From assembly GCA_031216915.1 (NCBI GenBank), contig CM062289.1, positions 21,988,520 through 22,052,519 of the forward strand: a DNA stretch of 64,000 bases. The letters are read 5' to 3'. The position numbers were made by a program, and so were the translations under genes. Shown piece by piece: positions 11,965 through 22,734 of the stretch (position 1 is the stretch's first letter; the number at the start of each line of letters is the position of its first letter). Source of the DNA: Pictodentalium vernedei (Eukaryota > Mollusca > Scaphopoda > Dentaliida > Dentaliidae). Below the pieces are notes generated by a model, which saw only the letters and a program-made list of their open reading frames with translations, had not been told where the DNA came from and searched no databases.

Positions 11965-13227
11965 ATAATGTGCTTTTAGCTTCGAAATTTGTTTTTTGTA
12001 AATTCAATTGTGTTGAAGAAAGCACAACATAAAATGAATACACCTATTGTTGATCGAGGAGTTGATACGAAAGAGATTGGTGAAATATGTAATTTACTGT
12101 GTTGGTGAGTGGAAATATTTTAATGGCAGCGATGCTTCCATGGTTGATAGGACCTCCTGAAGTTTCAGATAATTCTCCCCAGCTGAAATGGCACTATGCA
12201 TTGATCTGGGGGGGGGGGAGGGGGGGGGGGGGGTCAAATATAATTTTTTCTGCTCATTTTTTCAATGAGAGGCATTTATCACAGTATTTGAGTCTGAAAC
12301 CCCCTTAAGATGTTCCACAGAGCTTGTGTATTTCAAAATTCTGCCCCCCCCTCCACCCCCCCCCCCCCCCAATGAGAGGGGTTGACCCCCCCCCCCCCCC
12401 CTCTCATACTCTCCCCACCTTGTGCCTTTGGCATTCAGCCAGAGCCTGTGGCTCTTGGAGTTCAATTCTCAAAAAAAAAAAAAATTCAGTTGCATTTTTC
12501 TTTCTCCAATCACACCACTGTATATAGTTTTATGCGCCAAAGTTCGTGAAGGCATAGTCCTAACTAGGACCCCAAGATATTACCCTCCTCCTGGGAGTAG
12601 GGGGTAATGACCGGAGGTTCTAGATGAGCTGAGTGAAGGTAGTGCCCTGGAAATCGTTGAGTTTGGCTTTTGTAAGGCCTTGAAAAATGCTGGAATATAT
12701 CAAGAAACTGCCTTGAATAGCTGAAATTTTATAAGTCTGTGCCTGCAGGACTCTGTTCATTAACTTGACCCATAAAAATTAAGATGACATTGCAATCAAA
12801 TTTATGTGTGAACAAGCCCTAAATTTATGTTGTGAAGTTATATAGTTTTCACTATTTGTTATTTTCAAGATGGCTGACTTGTTAGTTGCTCTAAGTTGAG
12901 GGTCATCACATGTACCAGTATCCAACCCATGCCAAGCATAGTACTTCAAGGTAAAAGATCTGTCCAAAAAATAAGATTCTCATGCTCCTGTATGAAATGT
13001 GAATTAAGGGGCATTAAGTATTACCTTTTTCTGTCCACACGAGTTTTGGTTTCCAATGATAACTTGAGTATGCGTTCTGATATTTTTTTTTAAAACTTTC
13101 TCATATTGTCTGTAATGACCAAGTGCAGGTCATGTTCTTATTTGGCCATAATTGCATTCTCCATTCTAGAGTTATTCCCCTTTTAATTAATGAAAAATAA
13201 CACATTTCATGGTTTCTGGATACTTTA
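11965..13227. other. Non-coding interval with G and C homopolymers
   Basis: There is no gene. G-runs (11 and 13 G at about 12208-12232) and C-runs (12350-12402) are the only marked feature. The contig ends in the assembly gap. Confidence 0.4.
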
Positions 13228-13327
13228 NNNNNNNNNNNNNNNNNNNNNNNNNNNNNNNNNNNNNNNNNNNNNNNNNNNNNNNNNNNNNNNNNNNNNNNNN
13301 NNNNNNNNNNNNNNNNNNNNNNNNNNN
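13228..13327. other. Assembly gap of exactly 100 N
   Basis: A run of N from 13228 to 13327. The round length suggests a scaffolding placeholder, so order and orientation across it are not proven by sequence. Confidence 0.98.
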
Positions 13328-13424
13328 GAAGTTCAATTATGACAGCTAGCTATATCCTCGTCTTGCGCTTGTTAGCTCATTTAGTTTTTTCCGTTAAAGG
13401 TGCGGTGCTCGTTTAGCTCTACCA

Positions 13425-13672
13425 TTAATCCTTTACCCAACGTAACGGCCAAAACCGACCAGCGCTATTCTCAAAAATCATCAATTAATTTTTCATAATT
13501 TTTTTATTTTTGTTTAAAAAAACATAGGTTATGACCCCTCGTTGGAACGAGCTCGTTCCAACGAGGGGTCATAACCTCTGTTTTTTTAAACAAAAAAATG
13601 AAAAGCATTAGTTATTCAAGAATTTATTTTGTTGCAAGTGTCGTCTGCTTTTTATGTTAGGTAAAGGGTTAA
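13425..13672. mobile_element. Palindromic TTAA MITE, subfamily A
   Basis: The left end TTAATCCTTTACCCAACGTA and right end TTAGGTAAAGGGTTAA enclose a near-perfect hairpin (GGTTATGACCCCTCGTTGG and its complement). The body GTAACGGCCAAAACCG distinguishes subfamily A from B. It is the left member of a pair bracketing a LINE fragment. Confidence 0.75.
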
Positions 13673-13689
13673 TTCACTATCTTGGAGTC

Positions 13690-15420
13690 TATTGAGGGTT
13701 TTGTTTTGAAGGACTTTCGAGCCCGTTTCAGTGGTTTCTAGTTTTGCAAGCTCAGGAAGTTCCTTTATCGGTATCCACATGGGCTTGCATAGTGCTACGC
13801 GCAGGGCATGGTTTTGAACCCTCTTTAGCTTTTGAATATTGATTTACTCTGGTCACTTATTATTATGGCACCATATTCTAGTAATGGACGTATAAATGAT
13901 TTGTAAAGCTTGAGAACATCTTTGTTTGCTCCCTAATTTTTACCTCTGATTATCTTCAGAAAATTGATACGTTTAGTGGTTCTAACCGAAATGGAGTTTA
14001 CGTGACTGTGTAGACTGAAGTTGCTATACAGAATAAATCCCCCAAATTTTGGCGTCGTTGCTTGTTTCTAATTTGTGATCGTATAGCTCGAGATTAACAC
14101 TGAGGACGGGTTTTTTTCCTTTGCTTCTTAAAAAACGTAACACTGAGTTTCGGTGGCATTGAGCTTGATACGCCATAGGGCGCCCAAGTTCTCAAGATCG
14201 CGAATGGTATCCTGCAGGCTATTTTAAATTATGTTTCGGGACTAACTGGCCGTCCATATGCTTTTGTCGTCTGAGAACTGCGATAGTTCAACACAGTTTT
14301 TCTCTACTTTATGTATGTCATTTACATATATAATGAAAAGAATCGGGCTTAGGACCGATCCCTGCCACCTCTTCTTCGACACCTCGCGATTAACCCTCAC
14401 CTTGATTTTTCGGTCAGTTAGAAATGATGATATGATCCTCAGAATTTTAGTGGGTAATCTCATTTTCGCTAGTTTATATCTCCGGCCCCATTGTGCAGTA
14501 CCGAATCGAATCGAACGCTCTTTCGACATCCAGGAAAAGCGCTGTTCTTATTTCGTTTTGACCAAACGCTGTTTTTCATACAATCGACTAGTCTGGAAAC
14601 ATGTTCAATTCCTTCTTTCTGACTCCCATATGCTCTTTGCCATTGTTGGAAAAGTTAGCTGATTCGAGATAGCTGCCGAGTCTCAAAGTGAGAATCCGCT
14701 CAAATATTTTCCCAATACAGCTGAGCAAGCTGATTGCATGAACAGTACTTAGAAGGATTGGTAAGGTCTTTGTCTGGTTTAGCTATCATGACTCCTGATG
14801 TCACTTTCCATCATTTTGGGAAGTACTCAAAGGAGGGGCAGTAGTTTAGGGGTTGGGCGAGTCTGCAGAAGAAGATGTTGGGATACTCAGTATTTTGTAA
14901 GGGACTTCGTCTTCTCATCGTGGCGAAGATGACTTACATTTTCTAATTATATCCATGACTTCTTCTAGGCTTATTGGTTCAGTTAATTCATGATCTTCCC
15001 CATCTTCAGGCCATTGGTCGAAGTTGGGTTCATTGAAAATTGAGTTGTTATCTTGGACAAATTTATTTACTTTTTCTTTGAAATCGTTGTCAAATTTGTC
15101 TCCTTCCTCTGGACGGTGGGCTTTCTTAGAAATTCGGCAAAAGCGGTAGCTTTTGCCTTGTCGTCTAGGGCCATAGTTCCCTCGCTAATCTTCGGCGTAT
15201 TATTGTTGGCAATTCTGCTCTTTTGGCCAGTAAGAGTTTTAAAGTATCCCAAAACCTCTTAGGTTGTTTCAGTCCATTTAGATTTTTTGTTACTTTTTCC
15301 CATTTCACGCGATTGTCACCAGCTATTGCCTTTTTTACTTCTCCATGTAGGCGATTATACACGGTTTTAAGTTGTGTTTTTTGATTTGCTCATTCCCTGA
15401 CTGATAAGCCCGGAAAGCTT
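13690..15420 (-). pseudogene. Decayed LINE reverse transcriptase (Jockey-superfamily-like)
   Basis: Read on the minus strand, a pre-RT segment lies at 15362-15067 (KPTVQRKETNL, DDKAKATAFAEFL). RT motifs follow at 14529-14242: GSVLSPILFIIYVNDI and then QFSDD, the catalytic FADD-type box in altered form. A C-terminal part near 13860-13700 reads LLEYGAIIIS ... LKRVQNHALRVAL, as in Jockey/CR1-type proteins. The pieces lie in different frames with stops between them. No endonuclease domain or 3' tail is recognisable. It fills the space between two TTAA MITEs exactly enough to deserve attention. Confidence 0.65.
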
Positions 15421-15433
15421 TCCTTTTTTTTGT

Positions 15434-15686
15434 TTAACCCTTTACCTGACGTAACGGCCAAAACCGGCCAGCGCTATTCTCAAAAATCGCCAATTAATTT
15501 TCATTATTTTTTTCGTTTTTTGTCTCAAAAACATAGATTATGACCCCCTCGTTGGAACGAGCTCGTCGAGCTCGTTCCAACGAGGGGTCATAACCTATGT
15601 TTTTGAGACAAAAAATGAAAAAAGTTAGTTATTCAAGAATTATTTTTGCAAGTGTCGTCTGCTTTTCAGGTTAGGTAAAGGGTTAA
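15434..15686. mobile_element. Palindromic TTAA MITE, subfamily A
   Basis: It is a complete copy with TTAA at 15434-15437 and 15683-15686. The ends are TTAACCCTTTACCTGACGTA and GGTTAGGTAAAGGGTTAA. The central palindrome GGAACGAGCTCGTCGAGCTC is intact. It has the same orientation as the copy at 13425-13672. Confidence 0.8.
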
Positions 15687-16924
15687 TTATATGAAGTGTT
15701 GTTTGGGTTATTCTGTTTATCCGCGTCTTTACTGTTTGCTTGGGGCAGATGTCACCCAGTGTACTGCTGATAACCTCGTTAAGGTGAGTGCAGGTTTTTT
15801 CTATAGTTCATATGCATTTAAGGGGTCATGTGCAGTTATTTTTACTTCGATGATGTTAATAAAGGGGTCCCAGTGAATTTTTTTAGAGGTTCATCCTGTT
15901 CATGGGAGGATACCTTGTGGGACCTGTATTACATTACAAAGTGGCGTGAACTGGCAGGTGATCCTTACAAACATGTCTTTATTATTTACATGGTAGTTCG
16001 TCTATTTCCGGTGAAAATAACTGGCATCTGTCAGTTTGAGTCACGAAGATCACACCTTCTTTGTCATCAAATTTTCACAAGATGACCAGGCTGAGAGGCA
16101 CTGACATCGATTTCACCGCGGGGCTTAAGGAACTAACACTTCCCACAGAAATTAAAATGCAGAGCGTGATGGTGTGCCATTAGAGCATCATTAATTGTTC
16201 TCTTGGCTTTCCAAGCGACCAGGCGTACATGTGAAATCTAATTATCACCTCATTACAGATAAGAAAAACCTTGATGGTGCTAAACGCAAGTTCGCCTATC
16301 AACTGGATTGTCCATATTGATGGTGGCTGCGTTCAGCCCACCATCAAGTACCATCAGGAACCCTCCCCTGGTAGTGATAGTACCTTTCGCGGGACATCGT
16401 CCCGCACTGGCCCACACCCGGGGAAGGGAAGAGACGACAAGACCGGTAGCGCGAAGAAGAGAAAAATACACTAAGACTAGACGTCGGGACCTCAAGCGAA
16501 TGGAGACTTGGCTCGCGAGGAGAAGGGCTGAGACCGGGAGACAGCATAAATGGAGGGTGACAATTTCTGTCGACTCACCTCCAAAACCTACATCATCGAC
16601 CCCAAGCTATACTCTAGACCAAAGAGGTCGGGGGGGGGGGGGGGGGGGGGGGTGGGGGGCAGGCTGCATACATGAGGTGGATCTGATTTATCCGGCTAGA
16701 TCCAGTATAAAGTTCTCATTATCATAAGACTCACACAGTATCCTGAGACTTCGCCCCCCACAAGTCAATACGGTGGCGATTCGTTACAATTAGTATTTGC
16801 AACCTTGTAGGGTAGGTGTTACACCCTTCCCTCCAATAATTTTACAAGTCTGGACATTTTCGTCTGAATTGGAGTGTTCGGTATCGATTCCGTCTTGCTT
16901 GTAATCATGTATTTTTTTTACCAG
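15687..16924. other. Non-coding interval
   Basis: No recognisable gene. The longest open frame (from 16308) ends in a translated G-run (G23 at 16630-16652) and has no family features. Confidence 0.4.
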
Positions 16925-17152
16925 GGATACATCACAGGTACTCGGCACAAGCTGAGAAATCGAAAGAAAAATGATATTTGATACCATTTTGAATCTATGC
17001 TGACGTGCCCCTGTAATGGTATATGAATATTAGCGTTAATATTTATATACCATTACAGGGGCACGTCAGCATAGATTCAAAAATGGTATCAAATATCATT
17101 TTCCTTCGATTTCCCAGCACCCAGCTTGTGCCGAGTACCTGTGGGATACATT
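16925..17152. repeat. Foldback with arms of about 100 bp
   Basis: GGGATACATCACAGGTACTC at the left and GAGTACCTGTGGGATACA-type sequence at the right are inverted copies. They include the shared inner arms ATGCTGACGTGCCCCTGTAA and its complement. The loop is only about 10-15 bp (around GAATATTAGCG), with a few mismatches and small indels in the arms. It could be a foldback transposon or an inverted duplication. Confidence 0.7.
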
Positions 17153-17220
17153 TAAAAACTGGATTCATGCCACACACCCAATCAGTCATACAAAGAACGG
17201 CTGTGGTACCTGATTCGGGC

Positions 17221-17476
17221 ATTATTTTTTATTTTTTTTGTCTCAAAACAACATCTTATGACCCATCATTGGAACGATCTCCTTGAGCTTGTTCCAATGA
17301 GGGGTCATAAGCTATGGTTTTGAGACAAAAAAAGGAAAAGGTTTAGGTATTCAAGAATTTTGATTGCAAGTCGTCCCCTGAGTTCCAATGTGTTCTATGT
17401 GCCTACTGGCACATAGAACACATTGGAACTCAAGGGACGAAGTGTCATCTGCTTTTCGTGTTAGGTAAAGGGTTAA
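17221..17476. mobile_element. Palindromic TTAA MITE, subfamily A, left-truncated, with an extra hairpin
   Basis: The central palindrome (GACCCATCATTGGAACGATC and complement) and the right end GTGTTAGGTAAAGGGTTAA are present; the left terminus is lost. A perfect 25-bp hairpin (17379-17403 with 17408-17432, loop TACT) interrupts the body between GCAAGT and GTCATCTGC. Confidence 0.7.
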
Positions 17477-17859
17477 TCTGAAATACGGTACGTGTAAACT
17501 GAATGTGAAACACCATTTTGGGGATCGATGTTGGGTGTGAAAGTTGCATTGGGCCAATGTTTCGGTAGGGCAAACCTTTCAGGGAGCCATGCCCCCCCCC
17601 CCCCCCCCCCAGCTACGATACTGCCCCATCCCCTATTTTAACTCATTGTTTTCCACAAGCACCGATACCATGATTACCATGCACTACCGGATAGTATTAC
17701 TCTGCATACAAACATAGCAGACTGGAATCCAGGATTCTGGGGTCAAACGTAATACTTGGAAGGTTGGGGCGGGGACTTCGGGGGACAACCCTTGGTCTTT
17801 ACTGGGTAACAACCGATGGTTCCTAGTTAGGACTACCCCCCCCCCCCCCCCCTTCCCGA
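17477..17859. other. Non-coding interval
   Basis: C19 at 17592-17610 and C17 at 17836-17852. No gene seen. Confidence 0.4.
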
Positions 17860-19330
17860 GGAAAGTCGTAGTACAAATCCCTCAATGGGGTCTAATTTAC
17901 TACGACTCTTATCCTCATTTGACAAAAAAAAGGATTCTCCAGAAGGCACACCAATTTCGGCACCCCTTTTTGGAAAAACATATGGCTTCGGCACCCCTTT
18001 TTTCTGAAATGAGGATAAGAGTCGTATTAAAAATCCCTCACAAAAAGGGGTGCCGAAATTGGGGTGCCGGGAAATTGCCATTGATATAGGTTTTTATTAT
18101 ACAGAAGGGAGATAACTCTGTACGATTAAGTACTGGTTATGGGAAATCAAGCAATCTAATCGGTTAATTATAATTTATATAAATGATCTAGATAAATGAA
18201 ACAACAAGAGTACTCGGAATAAGGTAGGAACTACTGGTATTACGTACCACCTTACCAGTAACAGGATGATACAAAACGGTTAGAATGGGACCTATAGGGG
18301 AATATACCAACCATACTCTGCTGCCGTTCTGTATTACCAGGCATTGACCCCACCCCAGAATACCGCTCAATAATATGAAGCATCTGGTGGATCAGTAGTA
18401 CCAAGGGCCAGCAGAGACCTACAAAGATATGTACAGCCTATGCCATACTACCGTTCTAAACTACCATGCATTACCCCCACCCCCACAAAATCACTAGGTC
18501 TACCATAACGTACTACATATACCAGCCATATAATAAAACAAAGCAATCGGTTGGTTAATAGTACCAAGCACTAACAGGGGCCTACAGGTGTATATACCGC
18601 CATACTATAGTACCGTTCTAAACTACAGACAGTACCCCTACCCACAATACCCCTATGCCTGGCATTGCATACTACCTATACCAGTCATAGGGTAACATAA
18701 AGCATCAGGTGGATTAATAGTACTAAGGGCCAGCAAGAGACCTATATGGATATGTACAGCCTATATAGTATCCTCAGATAAGTATCCCATAAAAGGTATC
18801 CTCGATAGGTATCCTCGAATAATACAATACCAGGCCATGGGTATCCTCAAATACCGAGATGAGGCTAAGAGTCGTAGTAAATTATGCCTCATTGAGGGAT
18901 TTTTAATGGTCCTCATAACCTCATACGACGAAAAATGGATTCCACAGTCACAGGCGTTTTCCAAAATGGGATACCATAGGATATACCTGTTAAATACTGA
19001 AATGAGGCTAAGAGTCGTAGAAAATTATACCTCATTGAGGGATTTTTCAAGGTCCTCATAACCTCAAAATTCAATGAGGCTATGAGGAATAATAAATGAG
19101 GACTCATCGAGGGCTTTTACATAGCCCTCATGGCCTCATACGACAAAAAAGGGATTCCATAGCCACAGGTGTTTGCAAAATTATGGGATTTCATGGGATA
19201 TGGCGTTTGGATATAGTCTTTTGTTATACACAAGGGAGATAACCCTGCATACAGATTATGGGAAATCAAGCAATCTGATTAGTTAGTTATAATCTAGATA
19301 AATGAAACAACAAGAGTACTTGGAATAGGG
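17860..19330. repeat. Satellite-like and dispersed repeat block
   Basis: The phrase ATGAGGCTAAGAGTCGTAGT with GCCTCATTGAGGGATTTTTA recurs around 18869 and 19002 and, inverted, at 17870-18040. A second unit of about 160-170 bp (GGTGGATTAATAGTACTAAG with GATATGTACAGCCTAT) repeats near 18390, 18550 and 18700. A third segment starting AGGGAGATAACTCTG at about 18107 recurs at 19230. The small ORFs here are repeat translations. Confidence 0.55.
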
Positions 19331-19636
19331 TCAGAACTAACAAGAATAGTCCAGAAATTGCTAAATATAGTAATAATAAGTAAAGCTGTTCCAGTTGATA
19401 GGCTCTTCTACGCTACTGGGGTATACTCTAGAATAAAGGAACATGGCCAGATAAACGATAACTATTGCATAATTAGATAGAAGCAGAGAATTCTGGAAGA
19501 ATTCGAAATAATACAAGTTGTCGGGTTGTTTGTGGTAATTATCCAGGGAAGTCGTTCCAGAAAATACTCCGATTCAAGCGAACATACCCTCCGAATATAC
19601 CCCTGTCCTATTGTAGGCCTTAGGTAACATAGCAAT
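19331..19636. other. Non-coding interval
   Basis: No gene or repeat recognised. Confidence 0.35.
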
Positions 19637-19837
19637 CACGTGCTACCATAGAAACCAAGATGGCGGCCTCCAGTATACAAAATGGACGACGGAAACACGT
19701 ATCACCTTAACAACACGCGCTGCGCATGCGCACTCACACCACGTATCGCTATGGGGATGACGTCACAACATGGCCACCCACGCGGGTTACCATGACAACC
19801 AAACATGGCGGCACTAGGTCACGTGACTATGACGTCA
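19637..19837. promoter_or_regulatory. Promoter-like cluster of transcription-factor motifs, no gene attached
   Basis: Within 200 bp there are: CACGTG (19637), AAGATGGCGGC (19657, YY1-like), TGCGCATGCGCA (19721, NRF1-like), TGACGTCA (19758 and 19830, CRE), GTTACCATGACAAC (19786, RFX X-box-like), AACATGGCGGC (19802), and GTCACGTGAC (19818, E-box). The stretch is richer in CG than its surroundings. This combination is typical of housekeeping promoters. No first exon is visible on either strand nearby, and CDK2 exon 1 is 2.4 kb downstream. Function is inferred from motif density alone. Confidence 0.4.
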
Positions 19838-19899
19838 CATGAGATCACCCATGAGATCATCCAAATAGGGGGTGAAGGGGAACATACACTACTACTCAC

Positions 19900-20128
19900 C
19901 TAATTCTGTACAAAACGGCTGCCAGCGGCCAACTTGAATTTCGGATCGGACCCCAAAACACTCGTTCTCGTCCCACGGCCATAACAAAGGTACCCAAGAA
20001 GTTTCGTAAAGATCGGTCCATAAATACGGCCTCTAGCGCGAGCCGTATTGAATTGTTGACGGACAGACGGCCAGAAGGACGACTGGCCATGGCATAAGCT
20101 CAAATTTGACTTACGTCACAGTTGAGCT
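19900..20128 (-). mobile_element. Tandem-repeat element family 1b, 5' fragment
   Basis: On the minus strand it starts after a T-run with AGCTCAACTGTGACG at 20128. It contains one monomer (CGTATTTATGGACCGATC, GAAACTTCTTGGGTACC), ending near 19900 in CGTTTTGTACAGAATTAG. The 3' part with its hairpin is missing. Confidence 0.6.
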
Positions 20129-21440
20129 AAAAAATGACAGCAATTTTATTTGTTTGACGTGAAAAAATTATCAATAATCGACATTTTGAAAGATGAATAA
20201 GCAAAGGGGAGGCTGATCCTGGATCCAACTCTCATGTATATGGATTTCGACTGGCAGTAGATAGTTAGGCCTTGTGAGTGTCGTTTAAAACCCAATGCAA
20301 ATCGCCTAAACTTGTAGGGGATAGGGGATAAGATATAGGCCAGGGCCTATATGCCCCATCTAGTCTTAGCTGGGATTTATATTGTTTTTTTCATAACCCT
20401 GTGTGAATAGCCCACATCTATGAAATAATATGTTTGATTCCAGAATTTTAAAATTATGGCCTATTCAGACTGAGCTTGCAGAAAGTAGGAGTAGGGCACA
20501 AATAAAAACGTTTTCTGAAGGAGCATTGGGGTGGCGCCGGCGACGGGGCTGCATTCCCGGGCCTTTATCTGAGAGCCCCCCACCCCCACCCCACCTGTCG
20601 GCGAAACTACCTCTTTTCTTATGGGCCCATCGGAGAATACCCTAACCCCTATCTGGGAGGACAAACCCCCATATGTCTGGTAAAGCACCACCCTTGGGAG
20701 GTATGCGCGGGTCTCATGAGGTAGCTTTGTTTGCTCCAGATGTCCTCAGGTAGGCTAGATCCTATAGGCTATCACCCCCCCCCCCCCCCAAAAAAAAAAC
20801 AAAAAAAAACAAAACAAACGTAGCCTAGATCATAAGTCTCAAGATGTTAGAAGTTATCATTTACAAAGAATCAGTTCCATGGTTTGCCTTGAAGAATAGA
20901 GCTCTGTAATGCATTAACGCATGCAGGCCAATGTCGAAAGGAAAGTTAGGCTTACATAGCCTGCAGCCTATAGTACTGTATAGATGGGCCTGCATTAAGT
21001 CTTGGGCTTGTTCTTGCTTGTGTATATAAGGGGTGGGCGAAGGTGGGGTTGTGGGAGTACTATAGGAGACTCCTGTCTTCCTGGTCGACACCACTTATCG
21101 CAGTGTTCAAAACCGATTTTCTGCACGTACAACCCCCCCCCCCCCCCAAAAAAAAAAAACAAAAAAACAAAAAAAACAAACAAAAACAATGGACCACACT
21201 CGGAAACTTTGAGTTTTGGAGACCCGCACGTAACCCTCTTCCCAACCCAATGTTCTGTTTTGTGCTTGATGATACAAGGTACAAAATATAGCCATTTTCT
21301 TCTGTCTGTGCGGAATATTTGATTACTCTAATTGGACCATAACATAACAACAAACTCAACGGTCTTAGCGTGCGAAGGCAGTGATGGTGTGAGGTAGTCC
21401 CCTTTGACAATCGACTTTAACTGTATAAATTTTTCCTGTT
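20129..21440. other. Non-coding interval with C-run/A-run junctions
   Basis: No gene. C15 followed by A-rich sequence occurs at about 20775-20817 and again at about 21133-21187. The ORFs here are low-complexity translations. Confidence 0.4.
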
Positions 21441-21900
21441 TTTCCAGGCTTGGCAAAGGAGCAAAAGATCGAGGTACTCAGTGCCGTTTGTGTTTCCTTC
21501 GGTTCTTCTGTGGGATAGAGGTTAAGCCCAGTGTGTCTTCTCTAGCTAGACGCAGGCCCTGGTCAGGGACTCTGGTCAAAATTTAAGCAGTTAGGAGCAA
21601 GAGTTGCAGGTGCATCGTTAGAATCAACTTCCTGCTCCACAGGCAAATTATCTCCCTCCTCCGCCTCCTCTTCAGATAAAGAGTCAGCTGGGTTGGAGAT
21701 TGATTTGTCTCCTGGCCACCCAGTGTCCTCCAGCCCCCTCCTCCTGCTATGGGGTCCGATCTAGACAGGGGTACGTCGGTCGGAGCCCTATCAAACTTGC
21801 GACACTCTCATTCGCTTGCCTCCTCTTCCTTCTTTTTCTTCTCCAAGATGTCCGTCATTCGGACTCAGCAGTGTCTCTTGGATCTCAGAACAGTAGGTAG
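21441..21900 (+). pseudogene. Possible relic of a DIRS gag N-terminal region
   Basis: Disconnected frames give a Cys-containing segment (WDRG, then QCVF) followed by a Ser-rich stretch (STGKLSPSSASSSDKESAG). This resembles the start of DIRS gag proteins in layout only. Stops and frame changes interrupt it. It could equally be upstream non-coding DNA of CDK2. Confidence 0.2.
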
Positions 21901-22089
21901 TTCCATCTGAGCGGTAATTGTTCACAACTCTGTTTCAGAAGGTTGCTTCAGCAACAAGGACCCTCTGAAATTTTGTGCTGGATCCGTCACTCTTTTGTGA
22001 AGAAAATTTCTTCAACAATATCAAGGCGGGTCAATCAATAATATCAACAGAGAAAATCACGCCCAGTGATTATTTTCAACCTTTATTAT

Positions 22090-22135
22090 CCAATCAGAAT
22101 TCGCGGATGCACCGAGGTGACGAAAACGCGGGAAA
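22090..22135 (+). promoter_or_regulatory. CDK2 proximal promoter: CCAAT box and E2F-type site
   Basis: CCAATCA at 22090-22096 and GCGGGAAA at 22128-22135 (reverse complement TTTCCCGC, an E2F/DP match) lie 38 bp apart and about 125-170 bp before the CDK2 ATG. CCAAT plus E2F sites at this spacing is common in cell-cycle promoters. No TATA box is evident. Function is inferred from motifs and position. Confidence 0.5.
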
Positions 22136-22258
22136 TATTAGAGTCCAAGCGCAGATATGTAAACAATGAAGGATGGAACTTGGATTTTGCAAATAAGTTG
22201 TTTACAAATTATTGAGTTCATTTACAGATGTTGAGAAATTGAAGCTGAAGAATATGCA

Positions 22259-22374
22259 ATGGAGAATTTCCAGAAAATAGAAAAGATTGGCGAAGGGACA
22301 TACGGGGTCGTTTACAAAGCGCGTGATAAACAAAGTGGTCGTCTGGTCGCTTTGAAAAAAATTAGGCTTGACAC
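22259..22374 (+). CDS. CDK2: CDK2 exon 1 (start codon, glycine-rich loop, catalytic Lys)
   Basis: ATG at 22259 opens [16 protein letters not shown] and encodes residues 1-38 plus two bases of codon 39, then a GTGAGA donor at 22375. It contains the glycine-rich loop GEGTYGVV (11-18) with Thr14 and Tyr15, the sites of inhibitory phosphorylation in CDK1/2, and the ATP-binding Lys33. The MENFQK start and KKIRLD are those of CDK2, while CDK1 starts MEDY. CDK2 is the cyclin E/A-dependent Ser/Thr kinase driving G1/S and S phase in the nucleus. An E2F-type site and a CCAAT box lie just upstream. The next exon is 24 kb away. Confidence 0.93.
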
Positions 22375-22734
22375 GTGAGAAAATTGTTTATACAGTTCCC
22401 AAACTTTCAGGCAGCACGTATTTAGAGCCGCAACGGAATAATATTACATATAATCGATTTCTATATAAATTCCATATAGCCGATAAATATAAAATCAGGC
22501 TTAACGTTGACAATTTGTTAATTCTGACTTCATTTGGATAGAATTGATTTGTTAATGTTGAAGTTGACCACCAATTACCCAAAACTGGGCTACCGCCTTT
22601 GCAGGATGCCCACTACACCACGCACAAACCACCGAAATAGAAATACAGTAGCACCCAAATACTTGGGATTGCACGATTATGAAAATTTATGATCGACTTT
22701 AAAGAAGAATGATCGACTAAAGTCTACTTTAAGG
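22375..22734 (+). other. CDK2 intron 1, first part
   Basis: Intron sequence after the exon 1 donor. I see nothing else in it. The whole intron runs to 46356 and contains the elements listed separately. Confidence 0.5.

Noticed and set aside
12262-12607. Pro-rich and Gly-rich ORFs
   Set aside because: They are translations of C and G homopolymers.
16308-16727. 139-codon ORF as a host exon
   Set aside because: It lacks splice context, composition is Arg/Pro-rich, and it ends in a translated G23 tract.
21002-21410. ORFs with poly-Pro/poly-Gly and FFFFF runs
   Set aside because: They translate a C15/A-run junction. No family features.
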